Assembly (NCBI GenBank): GCA_022710975.1
Contig: JAKLGA010000021.1
Coordinates: 1 to 64,000, forward strand
Direction of reading: 5' to 3'
Length of the DNA: 64,000 nucleotides
Source of the DNA: Myxococcota bacterium
Lineage (GTDB): Bacteria; Myxococcota; B64-G9
Positions 51,805-60,677 of the stretch are shown here, one piece after another; positions within the stretch are counted from its first letter, which is position 1; the number at the start of each line of letters is the position of its first letter. The notes under the pieces were generated by a model that saw only the letters and a list, made by a program, of their open reading frames with translations, did no database searches and had not been told where the DNA came from. The translations under genes were made by a program, and so were the position numbers.

Positions 51805-52491
51805 TCAGGTCGATTTCTTGGTGCGATCCGGACCCTTCGCCGCCGGTTTCCGGCCATTTTTTGCCGGTTGGCGCCTGGGTTCGGGCCTGGGGGAGGCGCT
51901 ACCCTGGGTGGCCTGGGCGGGATCGGCGAACATGGCCTCGAGCTCCGCGGCCACGTCCTCGGGGCTCTGGCGGCGGACGAACGCGATCTCGTCGGCGAGG
52001 ACGGCCTGGGCCAGGGCGCACAGCGCGGTGAGCTCCCCGGATAACTTCTGGTTCCTGGCCGCGTCCTCGCACATGCGGCGCACGTCTCGGTAGGCGCGCG
52101 CCAGGTCGAGGAAAGTGCCGCGCTCCCGCACCATGGCCGTCAGCACCGAGGACAACCGGTGGCGCGGAAGTTGCCGCAGGATGTCGCTGGGCTCCGCCGC
52201 GATCTCGGGCAGCCGCGCGAGCTCCTCGGGGCTGGCGACCGGGCGCTGGCAGCGCGCGGAGAGGTGCTCGGGCACCATCACCCTCGCGCGATTGCGCCGG
52301 ACGGTGAAGGTGATCATGGCCTGCCTCACGGTTCCGATCTGGAGCACCTCACGGCACTTCTCCGCCAACCCGAAGGGGGCGGTGTCCGACGGAACCTGCA
52401 GCGCGCCCCCGTGGAGGACGGGCCGGAAGAAGGCCCACCCGATCGGACCCTGCGCGCTACCGATGTCGCCGTCCACGTCCCGTGTCTTCAT
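51805..52491 (-). CDS. Protein of unknown function with a basic C-terminal tail
   Basis: I do not recognise a family. The 228-residue protein has no signal peptide. The N-terminal part (SAQGPIGWAFFRPVLHGGAL) is beta-like, the middle is helical (EELARLPEIAAEPSDILRQL, LSSVLTAMVRERGTFLDLARAYRDVRRM), and the last 25 residues are rich in Lys, Arg, Pro and Ala (PRRQPAKNGRKPAAKGPDRT), a nucleic-acid-binding type of tail. The ATG at 52491 follows GAGGAGAA. Base use is a little less GC-rich than its neighbours. It is isolated between a repeat and the lamin-tail genes. Confidence 0.65.
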   Translation of the reverse strand: MKTRDVDGDIGSAQGPIGWAFFRPVLHGGALQVPSDTAPFGLAEKCREVLQIGTVRQAMITFTVRRNRARVMVPEHLSARCQRPVASPEELARLPEIAAEPSDILRQLPRHRLSSVLTAMVRERGTFLDLARAYRDVRRMCEDAARNQKLSGELTALCALAQAVLADEIAFVRRQSPEDVAAELEAMFADPAQATQGSASPRPEPRRQPAKNGRKPAAKGPDRTKKST

Positions 52492-52625
52492 GGTTCTCCT
52501 CGCTCGCGCCTCATGGCGTCGCTGTTCCCTTAGCATACGGATGGGCGGGAAGCCTTCCTCCGCGCCCGCTCGGCGAGCTGCTCCCGCACGTGGCGCTCGA
52601 TCAGGCGCTGGGCCTGCGGGCCATC

Positions 52626-53453
52626 CTAGAACGGGTTCCCGTCGAGCCGGGTCCCGGGGCTGAAGGCCGCGCCGTTCGCGCCGGCCGCGGCGTCGTGCGG
52701 GCCGAAGTCGCCGGTCAGATCGGGCGCGCGGGTGAGCGAGGCGTCGGCGGCCGCCTGGAGCGGGCACCCGGCCGCGGGGCTGCCGTAGCAGAAGCGGTCC
52801 ACCACGCCCCCCGCGGCGTCCAGCAGCCAGACCGCGTCCGCGGGCACGGACAGGTGCAGCCCGAAGCTCAGGCCGGGCGGGTCGGCCGCGTTGGCGCTGT
52901 GGAACTCGGCCGTGGCCGTGGCCGCCGGGGCGTCGCCGCCGCCGAACACCACCAGGGCGTGGCCCGCGGGCAGGACGGCGCCGGCCGGGAAGGTGTGCCG
53001 CGGGCTGCCGTCGGAGAGGTCCTCCTCGATCAGGGTGAAGCCGTCGAGCGCCAGGTCCGCGCCCTGGACGTTGACCAGCTCCACGAACTGGTCCTCGAAG
53101 GGCTGGCTGGTGTCGCCGTCGCCGTTGGGATCCCCCTCGGCGGTGCCGTCGGTCAGCACCTCGTTGAAGAGGATCTGGCCGTAGAGGGGGCTCTTCGGCC
53201 GGCCGCCGATCGTGTCCTGGTCGCCCCCGTCCTCGCCGTCGGCGGCGTCCTGCCCGTCCTCCGCGTCCGGTTCGTCCCCGTCCTCGCCCCCGTCGGCGCC
53301 GGGATCCGCGCCCGGGTCCTGGCCCGGGTCCGCGCCGTCCTCCTCGCCGTCCTCCACCCAGCCGTCGTCCCCCGGGCCCGAGGAGCCGGAGTCGCAGCCC
53401 GGCCCTGCCAGGGCGAGGGCCAGGGCGCCCGCCAGCGTCCAGGCGGCCCTCAT
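52626..53453 (-). CDS. Lamin-tail-domain lipoprotein
   Basis: A 275-residue lipoprotein (lipobox AGPGC) with an Asp/Glu/Gly linker of about 60 residues and a single lamin-tail (LTD) domain: ILFNEVLTDG, QFVELVNVQGADLALDGFTLIEED, HTFPAGAVLPAGHALVVFGGG and VWLLDAAGGVVDRFCYG. Prokaryotic LTDs are extracellular Ig-like modules, often attached to nucleases or adhesins; no catalytic domain is present. Its ATG overlaps the stop of the larger LTD gene upstream (ATGA at 53453-53450), so the two are co-translated. Confidence 0.87.
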   Translation of the reverse strand: MRAAWTLAGALALALAGPGCDSGSSGPGDDGWVEDGEEDGADPGQDPGADPGADGGEDGDEPDAEDGQDAADGEDGGDQDTIGGRPKSPLYGQILFNEVLTDGTAEGDPNGDGDTSQPFEDQFVELVNVQGADLALDGFTLIEEDLSDGSPRHTFPAGAVLPAGHALVVFGGGDAPAATATAEFHSANAADPPGLSFGLHLSVPADAVWLLDAAGGVVDRFCYGSPAAGCPLQAAADASLTRAPDLTGDFGPHDAAAGANGAAFSPGTRLDGNPF

Positions 53454-56400
53454 GGCAGCGGGACCTCCACCGTGAACGGGGCCAGGATCCCGTCGGGCGG
53501 CAGCGCCCAGTAGAGCTCCGGGTCCCCGCCGAACCAGTCGAGCGTGTTCAGCTCCGGCCCCGAGGTCTGGGCGTAGTAGAAGCCCTGGGAGGAGGCCGGC
53601 ACCTGGACGCTCGTCAGCGGCTCGACCCGCACGCTCGCGCCGGTGCAGCCGTTGCCCTGGATGCCGCCGCAATCGTCGTCCGGACCCGCGCGCTCGGTGA
53701 ACACGACCGCGAAGTCGGGGTAGGGGTTGGTGAAGGCGAACGCCCGCGCCGCGGGGAAGTTGTCCCGGTAGGTGTAGCCGCCGGCGCCGCCCGGGCAGAC
53801 GATGTTCAGCTCGCAGGTCGGGCTGTGCCACTCCGGCCAGCCGATGGCCTGGTACCAGTAGATGCCGCCCTCGTCGGCGTAGCGGTCGACCCAGAAGGAG
53901 GTGAAGGTGGTCACCTCGCCGGCGCCCGGGCAGGAGCCGGCCCCGGGCGAGGAGCCGCAGGGGGTGGCCGCCCAGTTGGCGGCTTCGTTCGGCGCGGCCA
54001 GGCTGACGCGGTAGAGCGACACGCCGTCGCCCGGGTCCGAGGGGTGGCGGAACTCGTCCAGCAGGGTGATCCCGTCCACGTCGTAGAGCGCCACCCAGTG
54101 GGTGGTGGCCAGCCCGCTCGCGCCGAGGCTCGCGTCGTCGACGGTGACCCGCACCGTCCCCGCGGGGAAGGTGAACCGGCCGTCGTAGTCGGCATCGAGG
54201 ACCACCGCGAACCCGCCCGGCGGCAGGCTGGTCGCGCCGGCCTGGAAGGCCACGAGCTGATCGCGGGTGAGGGAACCCTCGGGGCCCACCCCCAGCCACA
54301 TGCCCGCGAGGTCCACCGTGGCGTTCCCGAGGTTGACCAGCTCGACGAACTCGCCGGCGCCGCCGGTCTCGACGTCGGTCTGGTTGGAGAGGATCTCGGT
54401 GAAGGCGAGGCGCTTGGGCAGGCCGGCGGGCGCGGCCGCGCAGTTGTCGGCGCCCGGCGACGAGCCGCCCGGGCAGGTGGACGCGGTCCAGTTCGCGGGC
54501 GAGTCGAAGGCGCGCACGTCGATGCGCTCGGCCGACACGCCGTTGCCCGGGTCGAAGGGCGAGCGGAAGGAGTCGATCACCACGACCCCGTTGGCCTCCA
54601 GCAGCCGGATCGGGTCCGTCGTGCCGAGGCCGCTGCCCAGGGTGGTGTCCTGGGTCGAGAGCAGCACGGTCGCGGGCGGCAGGCTGTAGTCCCCGGCGTA
54701 CTCGGCGTCGAGGATCAGGGCGTAGCCGCCGGCGGGGATCAGCGTCGCGCCGCCCTGGTAGGCGCCGATCACGTCGGTGGCGTCGCCGTCGGTGAGCAGC
54801 AGGCCCGCCGCGTCCACCGGGTCGATGCCGCGGTTGTACAGCTCGAGGAACTCGCCGGTGTCCTCGCCCCTGGGGTTGGCCATCACCTCGGTGATCACCA
54901 GCGGCTTGCGCGGCCCGGCGCTGGCCGAGGACACGCAGTTGAGCCCGCCCGGGGAGGAGCCGGTCCCGCAGGAGGACTGCGCCCAGTTGCCGACCTGATC
55001 CCCGGCAGACAGGGAGATCTTCTCGATCGAGAAGCCGTTCTGCGCCGACAGCGGCTGGGCGCAGGTGTCGATCACCTCGCCGAGCGGGGAGAGCAGGGCG
55101 ATCGGGTCGCTCACCGCCAGGCCGTTGCCGAGCGCGGTCGGGGCCACCGTCAGCAGCACGGCGGCCGGATCGATCTGGAAGAGCTGCGCGTCGGGCCACT
55201 CGGGATCGAGCACCACCGCGTAGCCCCGGGCCGGGATGACCGCGCCGCCCCCGCGCCAGGGCAGGAGCGCGTCGGTGGCGTCGCCGTCCGACAGCTGCAT
55301 GCCGGTGGTGTCGATCGGGGCGTCCGTCCCGTTGTACAGCTCGATGAACTCGCCGCTCGACTCGTCCAGGGGGTTGGACATGATCTCGGACAGGATCAGG
55401 CCGTCCGCCAGGGTGACCGGGGCGCAGTTGGGGCGCCCGGCCGACTGCGTGCACGGGGAGGCCCGCCAGTTCGTCTCCGCGTCGGGGCGCTGGAGGTCCA
55501 CCCGCTCGGCGCTCACCCCGTTGCCCGGGTCGAAGGGGTGCTCGAAGGTCGAGAGCGCCGTGACCCCGTCGGCGTCGTAGAGGGTGAGCTGGTCGTTGGT
55601 GGACAGGCCGTTGCCCAGGGTCGAGTTCTGCGGCGCGACGATCACGGTGCCCGCCGGGATGCCGTAGCCGTCCAGGTACTCGGGATCGAGCACGACCGCG
55701 TAGGCCGCGGGCGGGACGATCGTGGCCCCGCCCTGGAAGGCCCCGAGCGTGTCCCGCGCGTCGCCGTCGGAGAGCACCAGCCCGGCCAGCTCGATGGGGT
55801 CCGCGGAGGCGTTGTAGATCTCGACGAACTCGCCGCGGTCCTCGTCGACCGGGTTGGCCAGCACCTCGGAGATCACCAGCCGCCGATCGGCCGGGGCCGC
55901 GCGCTGCTCGTAGGCGCCGAGGTCGACCGCCGCCCCCTGGGGCCGGGAGACGCCGTCGAAGTCGACCTCGGTGCCGTCGTGGTCCGAGCCCGTGTCCATC
56001 GCCGGCGAGCCCGGGCGCAGGTGGAAGTCGTCGTTGCCGAGGTCGACGAACAGCGGGTCCGCCGAGAGGTCGCCGGGGTCGGCCACCGCCTGGCCGGCGT
56101 AGTCGACGGTGTTGCCCCAGACCAGGTTGTGGGTGAGGTTCGGGTTGGCGATCTCGAGCAGGTTCCAGCCGCCGTGGTTGGAGACCACGATGTTGTTGTG
56201 GGCGTGGTCGATGTTGCTCCCGGTGGTCACCAGGGCCGCGCCGCCCTCGGCGATCGGCTCCGCGAAGCCGTTGCCGACGAAGGTGTTCTGGGAGACGTTC
56301 AGCCCGCAGCCGTTGAGCACGATGCCAGCCTTCTGGTTGTAGAGCACCAGGTTGTCGGTGAGCTGGCCCCCGGAGTCGCCGAGCACCATGCCGCGCTGGT

Positions 56401-56893
56401 TCCGCTTGAGGAGGTTGCGGGTCAGCACGTTCTGCGGGCACTCGGCCAGCGCGATCCCGGTGCCGAAGCCGTCGATCTGGTTCTCGGTGAGGGTGACGCC
56501 GGGGCGGCCGGTGCAGTCCTTGGCGATGCCGCCGGCGTTCACCGACAGGGTCGTGCCCTCCCGGGTCACCCGGAACCCGGTGATCACGTGGTGGTCGCCG
56601 GACTCGAGCATGATCCGGCCGTGCAGCACCGTCCGGTCCATGCCCGCGCCCATCAGGATCAGCCCGGGCTGGACCAGGACGCTCTCGAAGTACTCGCCCG
56701 CGGCCACCTCCACGATGTCGTCCATGGCGGCCGCGTCCAGGGCCTCCTGGATGGTGGCGAAGTCCCCGGGCACGTGGATGGTCAGGGCCTCCTGGCGGCT
56801 GCCGAGGGAGCCGCCGGGCTGGCAGCCGGCCAGGGCCACCAGGCCGAGCGCGGCCAGCAGGCCGCGTCGCCGCGTCGCGGGCGGGTTGCGCAT
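53450..56893 (-). CDS. Parallel beta-helix plus four lamin-tail domains, lipoprotein
   Basis: A 1147-residue lipoprotein (lipobox LAGC near residue 24). The N-terminal 300 residues form a right-handed beta-helix of the nitrous-oxidase-accessory/pectin-lyase type (IHVPGDFATIQEALDAAA, VEVAAGEYFESVLVQPG, ILMGAGMDRTVLHG). Four LTD modules follow, opening LVISEVLANPVDEDRGEFVE, LILSEIMSNPLDESSGEFIE, LVITEVMANPRGEDTGEFLE and LAFTEILSNQTDVETGGAGE, separated by CGSSPG-type cysteine linkers. The C-terminus is a unique domain with several cysteines. Probably a large surface fibre or adhesin. ATG 56893 after AGGAGG. Confidence 0.87.
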   Translation of the reverse strand: MRNPPATRRRGLLAALGLVALAGCQPGGSLGSRQEALTIHVPGDFATIQEALDAAAMDDIVEVAAGEYFESVLVQPGLILMGAGMDRTVLHGRIMLESGDHHVITGFRVTREGTTLSVNAGGIAKDCTGRPGVTLTENQIDGFGTGIALAECPQNVLTRNLLKRNQRGMVLGDSGGQLTDNLVLYNQKAGIVLNGCGLNVSQNTFVGNGFAEPIAEGGAALVTTGSNIDHAHNNIVVSNHGGWNLLEIANPNLTHNLVWGNTVDYAGQAVADPGDLSADPLFVDLGNDDFHLRPGSPAMDTGSDHDGTEVDFDGVSRPQGAAVDLGAYEQRAAPADRRLVISEVLANPVDEDRGEFVEIYNASADPIELAGLVLSDGDARDTLGAFQGGATIVPPAAYAVVLDPEYLDGYGIPAGTVIVAPQNSTLGNGLSTNDQLTLYDADGVTALSTFEHPFDPGNGVSAERVDLQRPDAETNWRASPCTQSAGRPNCAPVTLADGLILSEIMSNPLDESSGEFIELYNGTDAPIDTTGMQLSDGDATDALLPWRGGGAVIPARGYAVVLDPEWPDAQLFQIDPAAVLLTVAPTALGNGLAVSDPIALLSPLGEVIDTCAQPLSAQNGFSIEKISLSAGDQVGNWAQSSCGTGSSPGGLNCVSSASAGPRKPLVITEVMANPRGEDTGEFLELYNRGIDPVDAAGLLLTDGDATDVIGAYQGGATLIPAGGYALILDAEYAGDYSLPPATVLLSTQDTTLGSGLGTTDPIRLLEANGVVVIDSFRSPFDPGNGVSAERIDVRAFDSPANWTASTCPGGSSPGADNCAAAPAGLPKRLAFTEILSNQTDVETGGAGEFVELVNLGNATVDLAGMWLGVGPEGSLTRDQLVAFQAGATSLPPGGFAVVLDADYDGRFTFPAGTVRVTVDDASLGASGLATTHWVALYDVDGITLLDEFRHPSDPGDGVSLYRVSLAAPNEAANWAATPCGSSPGAGSCPGAGEVTTFTSFWVDRYADEGGIYWYQAIGWPEWHSPTCELNIVCPGGAGGYTYRDNFPAARAFAFTNPYPDFAVVFTERAGPDDDCGGIQGNGCTGASVRVEPLTSVQVPASSQGFYYAQTSGPELNTLDWFGGDPELYWALPPDGILAPFTVEVPLP

Positions 56894-56941
56894 GGGTTCC
56901 TCCTGTGCGGGTCCCAGCATCTCACGCGGGCCGGCTGCGGA

Positions 56942-57646
56942 TCAACGGCGTCCCGGCACCCTCAGCAGGGCGAGCCCCATCACCGCGGCCGCCAGCCCGA
57001 ACATCCAGGCCCCGGCGTGGAGCCCCGCGCCGAGCTGCAGGGCGATCGTCCCGAGCCCGCAAGTGGCCAGGCCGAGCGCCCCGCCCGCCAGCCGGGCGAG
57101 CCCGGACCAGCCCCGGGCCTGGAGCAGGAGCGTCAGCCCCAGCCCCAGCAGCCCGAGCAGGGCCGCGGCCCCGTGGAGCACCCACAGCGACAGCGCGAGC
57201 TGCGGGGCCTCGCTGGGCATGGCCTGGTAGCCCACCTGGAAGAGCGCCACGCCGACGCCGAGCAGCGCGACGAAGGCGATCCGGGAGAACGCCAGGCCGA
57301 CCGCGCGCTCCGCGTCCTCCGGGGGCTGCGTGTCCACCTGGGAGACGGCGGGAGGCGCGGAGGACAGGGCCGGCGGGGCCGAGGCAGGGGAGGGCGGGGC
57401 CGAGGACGGGGCGGGTGCGTCCGGCGCGGCCACGGCCTCGCCCGCGGGTCCCGGCGCGTCGTCGGCCTCGATGGCCTCGTCGTTCGGACACACCTCGAGG
57501 CAGGCCGGCGTGTCGAGCTCGGCGCAGCCGTCGCAGCGCGAGGGGTCGATGGTGAAGACGTCGTCCCGCTCGGAGATGGCCTCGCGCGGACACTCCTCCA
57601 CGCACGCCCCGCAGCTCACGCACTCGTCCGTGATGCGCATGCCCAC
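56942..57646 (-). CDS. YfhL-type 2[4Fe-4S] ferredoxin fused to a four-helix membrane domain
   Basis: A 234-residue protein. Residues 1-60 form a ferredoxin with CVSCGACVEEC (C9, C12, C15, C19) and a second set C38-x2-C41-x7-C49-x3-C53, the long-loop Allochromatium/YfhL arrangement with unusually low-potential clusters. A Pro/Ala linker follows, then four hydrophobic helices (about 125-230) such as FSRIAFVALLGVGVALF and LSLWVLHGAAALLGLLGLGL. Electron transfer at the membrane is likely but the partner is unknown. GTG start at 57646 chosen for its GGAGGA spacing; ATG at 57640 is an alternative. The lamin-tail genes follow 48 nt downstream. Confidence 0.87.
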   Translation of the reverse strand: MGMRITDECVSCGACVEECPREAISERDDVFTIDPSRCDGCAELDTPACLEVCPNDEAIEADDAPGPAGEAVAAPDAPAPSSAPPSPASAPPALSSAPPAVSQVDTQPPEDAERAVGLAFSRIAFVALLGVGVALFQVGYQAMPSEAPQLALSLWVLHGAAALLGLLGLGLTLLLQARGWSGLARLAGGALGLATCGLGTIALQLGAGLHAGAWMFGLAAAVMGLALLRVPGRR

Positions 57647-58127
57647 GCTCGCGCTTCCTCCGGCAGGAAGTGTCACCCGCGCCCCGAGAGCAGGTCAACT
57701 CCAGGGAGAGGCAGGAAAGTAATCTTGGAGGGTGGCGTGGAGGAGTTGAGCTCGGGGCCTCCGGCGAGAGGCTGAGTCTGATGTGGCCGCCCTTCGTCCT
57801 TCGGCTGCTCGCTCGGCCGCACGCACTGATCCCGCATGACTGCTCGCCGCGGCGGCCACGCAGCCCTCACTCCCACATCCTGATTGCCGCTTCCTGGCCC
57901 ACCCCACCCTTTGAGCATTCCTCCGACCCGGGCCCCTGGCGAAGTCGGGTGATCCCGCTGGACTGCGCGGGACTGCGCGGCGGGATGGGTTTGTTCCTGG
58001 TGGATCCGCGCCGTCAGGGACGGCTCGATCCCCGGTCGCTGAGGAGTTCCTTGGCTTGGAAGGCTTGCATCCGCTTCACCCTCGGTGGGATGTTCGGGCT
58101 CGAAGCCGAACTTCCAAGGGGTATGCC
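57647..58127. other. Gene-free interval before symporter genes
   Basis: No credible gene; a 153-codon open frame here has no start context or domain. A GCCGTC-AGG-GACGGC hairpin stands at 58007-58021, and GTTCGGGCTCGAAGCCGAAC at 58090-58109 can form another. The region probably contains promoters for the ferredoxin gene (minus) and the symporter pair (plus), none of which is clear by eye. Confidence 0.45.
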
Positions 58128-58241
58128 ATGAGCGGAGGCATCTCGATCTGGACCCACCTCTTCCTGGTCGGCGTGCCCGCGGCCATCGTGGTCGCGGCCG
58201 TGCTGCACTTCGCGCTGAGGGGCAGGCGCCATGCCGGCTGA
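58128..58241 (+). CDS. 37-residue single-span membrane protein, symporter companion
   Basis: The frame encodes MSGGISIWTHLFLVGVPAAI..., one transmembrane helix (about 10-29) and a basic end ALRGRRHAG. It overlaps the start of the sodium:solute symporter gene by 11 bp and is preceded by AAGGGG, so the two are co-translated. Some SSS transporters have small partner subunits; this peptide may play that role. Alternatively it is only a leader frame. Too short for domain assignment. Confidence 0.6.
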   Translation: MSGGISIWTHLFLVGVPAAIVVAAVLHFALRGRRHAG

Positions 58242-59679
58242 CACCCAGATCCTGATCGTGGTCTGCGTGTACCTGGCCCTGCTGCTCGGCCTCGGCGCGC
58301 TGGCCGGCCGGCGCACCCGCTCGGCCGAGGACTTCTTCCTGGCCAACCGCTCGCTGGGCGCCTGGGTGACCGCCATCTCCTCCACCGCCTCGTCCGAGAG
58401 CGGCTGGGTGGTGCTGGGCGCGGTGGGCATGGCCTACGTCGACGGGGTGGCCGCGCTGTGGCTCGCGCCGGGCTGCCTCATGGGCTACTGGGTGAACCTG
58501 TATGTCCTGGCCCCGCGCCTGCGCAAGGTGGCCGCGGACAAGGGCGCGCTGACCCTGCCCGACTGCCTGGTCGGCCTGTTCGGCGATCGCGGCCACCTGC
58601 TGCGCGGGGCGGCCTGCCTGGTGATGCTGTGCTGCCTGGCCGGCTACCTGGCCGCGCAGATGACCGCCACGGGCAAGGCGCTCCAGGGGGTGACCGGCCT
58701 CGACTACGGCAGCGGCGTGTGGGTGGGGGGCGCCGTCATCGTGGTCTACACCCTGCTGGGCGGCTTCCGCGCGGTGGCCTGGACCGACTTCGTCCAGGGC
58801 CTGATCATGGTCTTCGCCCTGGTGCTCATGCCGATCCTGGCGCTGGCCGCGGCGGGCGGCTACGGGGCCACGCTGGACGGGCTGGCCAGGCTGGACCCGA
58901 ACCTGGTCTCCCTCGGGGCGGGCAAGAGCGGCTTCGCCCTGTTCGGCTTCCTGGTGGGGCTGCTGGGCATCGGGCTCGGCTACCCGGGCCAGCCCCACGT
59001 GATCACCCGCTACATGGCCGCGGCCTCCGATCAGAAGATCCGCCAGACCCAGGTCATCGGCATGGTCTGGGGGGTGCTCGTGTTCTACGGCGCCGGGCTG
59101 CTCGGCCTGGCCGGCCGGCTGGTGATGCCCGAGCTCGGCCAGCCCGGCGGGGACCCGGAGCAGCTCTTCCCCCTGCTCGCCCGCCAGTCGCTGCCCCCGC
59201 TGCTGGCCGGGCTCATGCTGGCCGCGGTGCTGTCCGCCATCATGTCCACGGTCTCCTCCCAGCTCCTGGTGGCCGCCTCCACCGTGAGCCGGGACATCCT
59301 GGAGGGCGTGTTCCGCCTGAACCGCACGGGCAAGGCCTCGGTGCTGGCCGGCCGGCTGGCGGTGCTGGTCCTGGGGATCCTGGCCATGCTGGTCGCCAGC
59401 CAGGACGTGCGCCTGGTGTTCTGGTTCGTGCTGTTCGCCTGGTCCGGGCTGGGCGCGGCCTTCGGGCCCGTGCTGCTGCTGGGGCTCTTCACCCGGCGGC
59501 TCGAGCGCGTGGGCGCCGTGGCCGGGATGCTGACCGGCTTCGGGGTGACCATCGCCTGGAAGGCCACGGGGCTCTCGGACGCGGTGATCTACGAGCTGGT
59601 GCCGGCCTTCTTCCTGGCCGGCCTGGTGGCGCTCGGGGTGAGCGCGGTGCGCCTGCGGGGGCGGCCGGGGGCCGCCTGA
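58231..59679 (+). CDS. Sodium:solute symporter (SSS/PutP-type)
   Basis: A 482-residue integral membrane transporter of the SSS family with about 13 helices. Recognisable parts: RRTRSAEDFFLANRSLGAWV, TAISSTASSESGWVVLGAVG, FRAVAWTDFVQGLIMVFALV, GIGLGYPGQPHVITRYMAA (a PutP-like signature) and LSAIMSTVSSQLLVAASTVSRDI, which holds the sodium-binding serines/threonines. The overall pattern is closest to proline/PutP-like carriers. Substrate is inferred only at family level. GAGGGGCAGG precedes the ATG; the stop is 3 nt from the convergent gene. Confidence 0.92.
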   Translation: MPADTQILIVVCVYLALLLGLGALAGRRTRSAEDFFLANRSLGAWVTAISSTASSESGWVVLGAVGMAYVDGVAALWLAPGCLMGYWVNLYVLAPRLRKVAADKGALTLPDCLVGLFGDRGHLLRGAACLVMLCCLAGYLAAQMTATGKALQGVTGLDYGSGVWVGGAVIVVYTLLGGFRAVAWTDFVQGLIMVFALVLMPILALAAAGGYGATLDGLARLDPNLVSLGAGKSGFALFGFLVGLLGIGLGYPGQPHVITRYMAAASDQKIRQTQVIGMVWGVLVFYGAGLLGLAGRLVMPELGQPGGDPEQLFPLLARQSLPPLLAGLMLAAVLSAIMSTVSSQLLVAASTVSRDILEGVFRLNRTGKASVLAGRLAVLVLGILAMLVASQDVRLVFWFVLFAWSGLGAAFGPVLLLGLFTRRLERVGAVAGMLTGFGVTIAWKATGLSDAVIYELVPAFFLAGLVALGVSAVRLRGRPGAA

Positions 59680-59682
59680 GGG

Positions 59683-60339
59683 TCACTCGTCCTTCGAGGA
59701 GAAGCCGTCCTCCCGGTCGCGGAACAGCGCGTTGAAGGTGGTGAGCGTCCCGTAGGCCTTGGTGATGTAGCCCTGCAGCTCGACCTTCTCCCCGTCGCTG
59801 AGCTTGTCGTGGCCGTTCAGCTTCTGCTCGAGCACCCGCAGCCGGTCGCGGATCATGACGATCTTGTGGAAGAAGGTCTCCAGGGGCAGCTCCTTCGCCT
59901 GCAGGCCCGGGTCGGCCGGCTTCAGCACCAGGACGCCGCCCTGCCAGCGCTTGCCGAGCGCCGGGTAGCCGTAGAGCGTCTCCTCCTCCAGGAGCTCCCG
60001 CAGCACCGCCTTCAGGCCGTCCCGATCCATGGCGATCTCCCCGCGCGTGTCGCCGCGCGCCGCGTCCCGGAGGGTGCGCCGGACGGGCGCCTCGACCTCC
60101 ACGTGGGACCGGGTCCTCGGCGCCGGAGCCTGGGGCGCCTGGTGCGGCGGGCGCACCTGGCCCTGGCGGCTCTGGCGAATCTGCAGCATGGGGCAGACAG
60201 GGTGGCTGTCGCGGATGACGCCGATCTCCGGGCGCAGCCGGCACTTGCCCTGCGCGCCGCCCTGCGCGTCGGCGCCCTCGCCGCGGAAGGCGGCGCAGTC
60301 GGCGCACACGGCGATCGGCAGCTCGGACGTCTCGGGCAT
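59683..60339 (-). CDS. Protein with N-terminal Cys4 cluster, unknown function
   Basis: A 218-residue cytoplasmic protein. Cysteines C12, C15, C33 and C49 (CADC, KC, VCP) form a zinc- or iron-sulfur-like cluster at the N-terminus. A basic Pro/Ala linker leads to a helical C-terminal part (MDRDGLKAVLRELLEEETL..., LPLETFFHKIVMIRDRLRVLEQKL, SDGEKVELQGYITKAYGTLTTFNALF). I do not know the family. It starts 7 nt after the FmdB-like gene and forms a three-gene unit with it and the metallopeptidase. Confidence 0.72.
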   Translation of the reverse strand: MPETSELPIAVCADCAAFRGEGADAQGGAQGKCRLRPEIGVIRDSHPVCPMLQIRQSRQGQVRPPHQAPQAPAPRTRSHVEVEAPVRRTLRDAARGDTRGEIAMDRDGLKAVLRELLEEETLYGYPALGKRWQGGVLVLKPADPGLQAKELPLETFFHKIVMIRDRLRVLEQKLNGHDKLSDGEKVELQGYITKAYGTLTTFNALFRDREDGFSSKDE

Positions 60340-60346
60340 GCGCGCC

Positions 60347-60652
60347 TCAGCGCTTCGGGGCCACGAGCTCGCCTGGGCCGGCCGCGCCGGCCACCCGCTC
60401 GTAGCGCCCCTTCTTCTTGCGCTTGTAGGTGGTGAAGCCCTTGGCCGCGGCCTTCTGGTAGTCGATCTTGCCGCTGGCGGTCCCGCCCCGGGCGGGCGGG
60501 GCCGGGAGCGAGATCTGCCGCGTGAGCGCGCCGTCGCCCGGGCAGCCCTCGGCCCGGCAGTGCTCGCCGCAGACCGCCAGCGGCTCGAAGCCGGCCTGCA
60601 CCAGCTCGAAGGTCTGCTCGCACTTGGCGCAGCGGTACTCGTAGATCGGCAC
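60347..60652 (-). CDS. FmdB-family zinc-ribbon protein
   Basis: A 101-residue protein opening with the FmdB-type zinc ribbon VPIYEYRCAKCEQTFELVQ and a later CGEHC...GC pair, giving a C-x2-C...C zinc site. The rest contains LTRQISLPAPP, KIDYQKAAAKGFTTYKRKKKGRYERV, a basic segment that may bind nucleic acid. Members are small putative regulators of unknown target. The GTG at 60652 makes it start (M)PIYEYRC as in the family; GTG 60664 is possible. Confidence 0.85.
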   Translation of the reverse strand: MPIYEYRCAKCEQTFELVQAGFEPLAVCGEHCRAEGCPGDGALTRQISLPAPPARGGTASGKIDYQKAAAKGFTTYKRKKKGRYERVAGAAGPGELVAPKR

Positions 60653-60677
60653 GGCGCGCGGCACCTTGCTGCGGGGG

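Noticed and set aside
57670-58131. A 153-codon plus-strand open frame before the symporter genes
   Set aside because: No ribosome-binding site or domain, and a composition unlike a protein; it covers a hairpin-bearing intergenic region.
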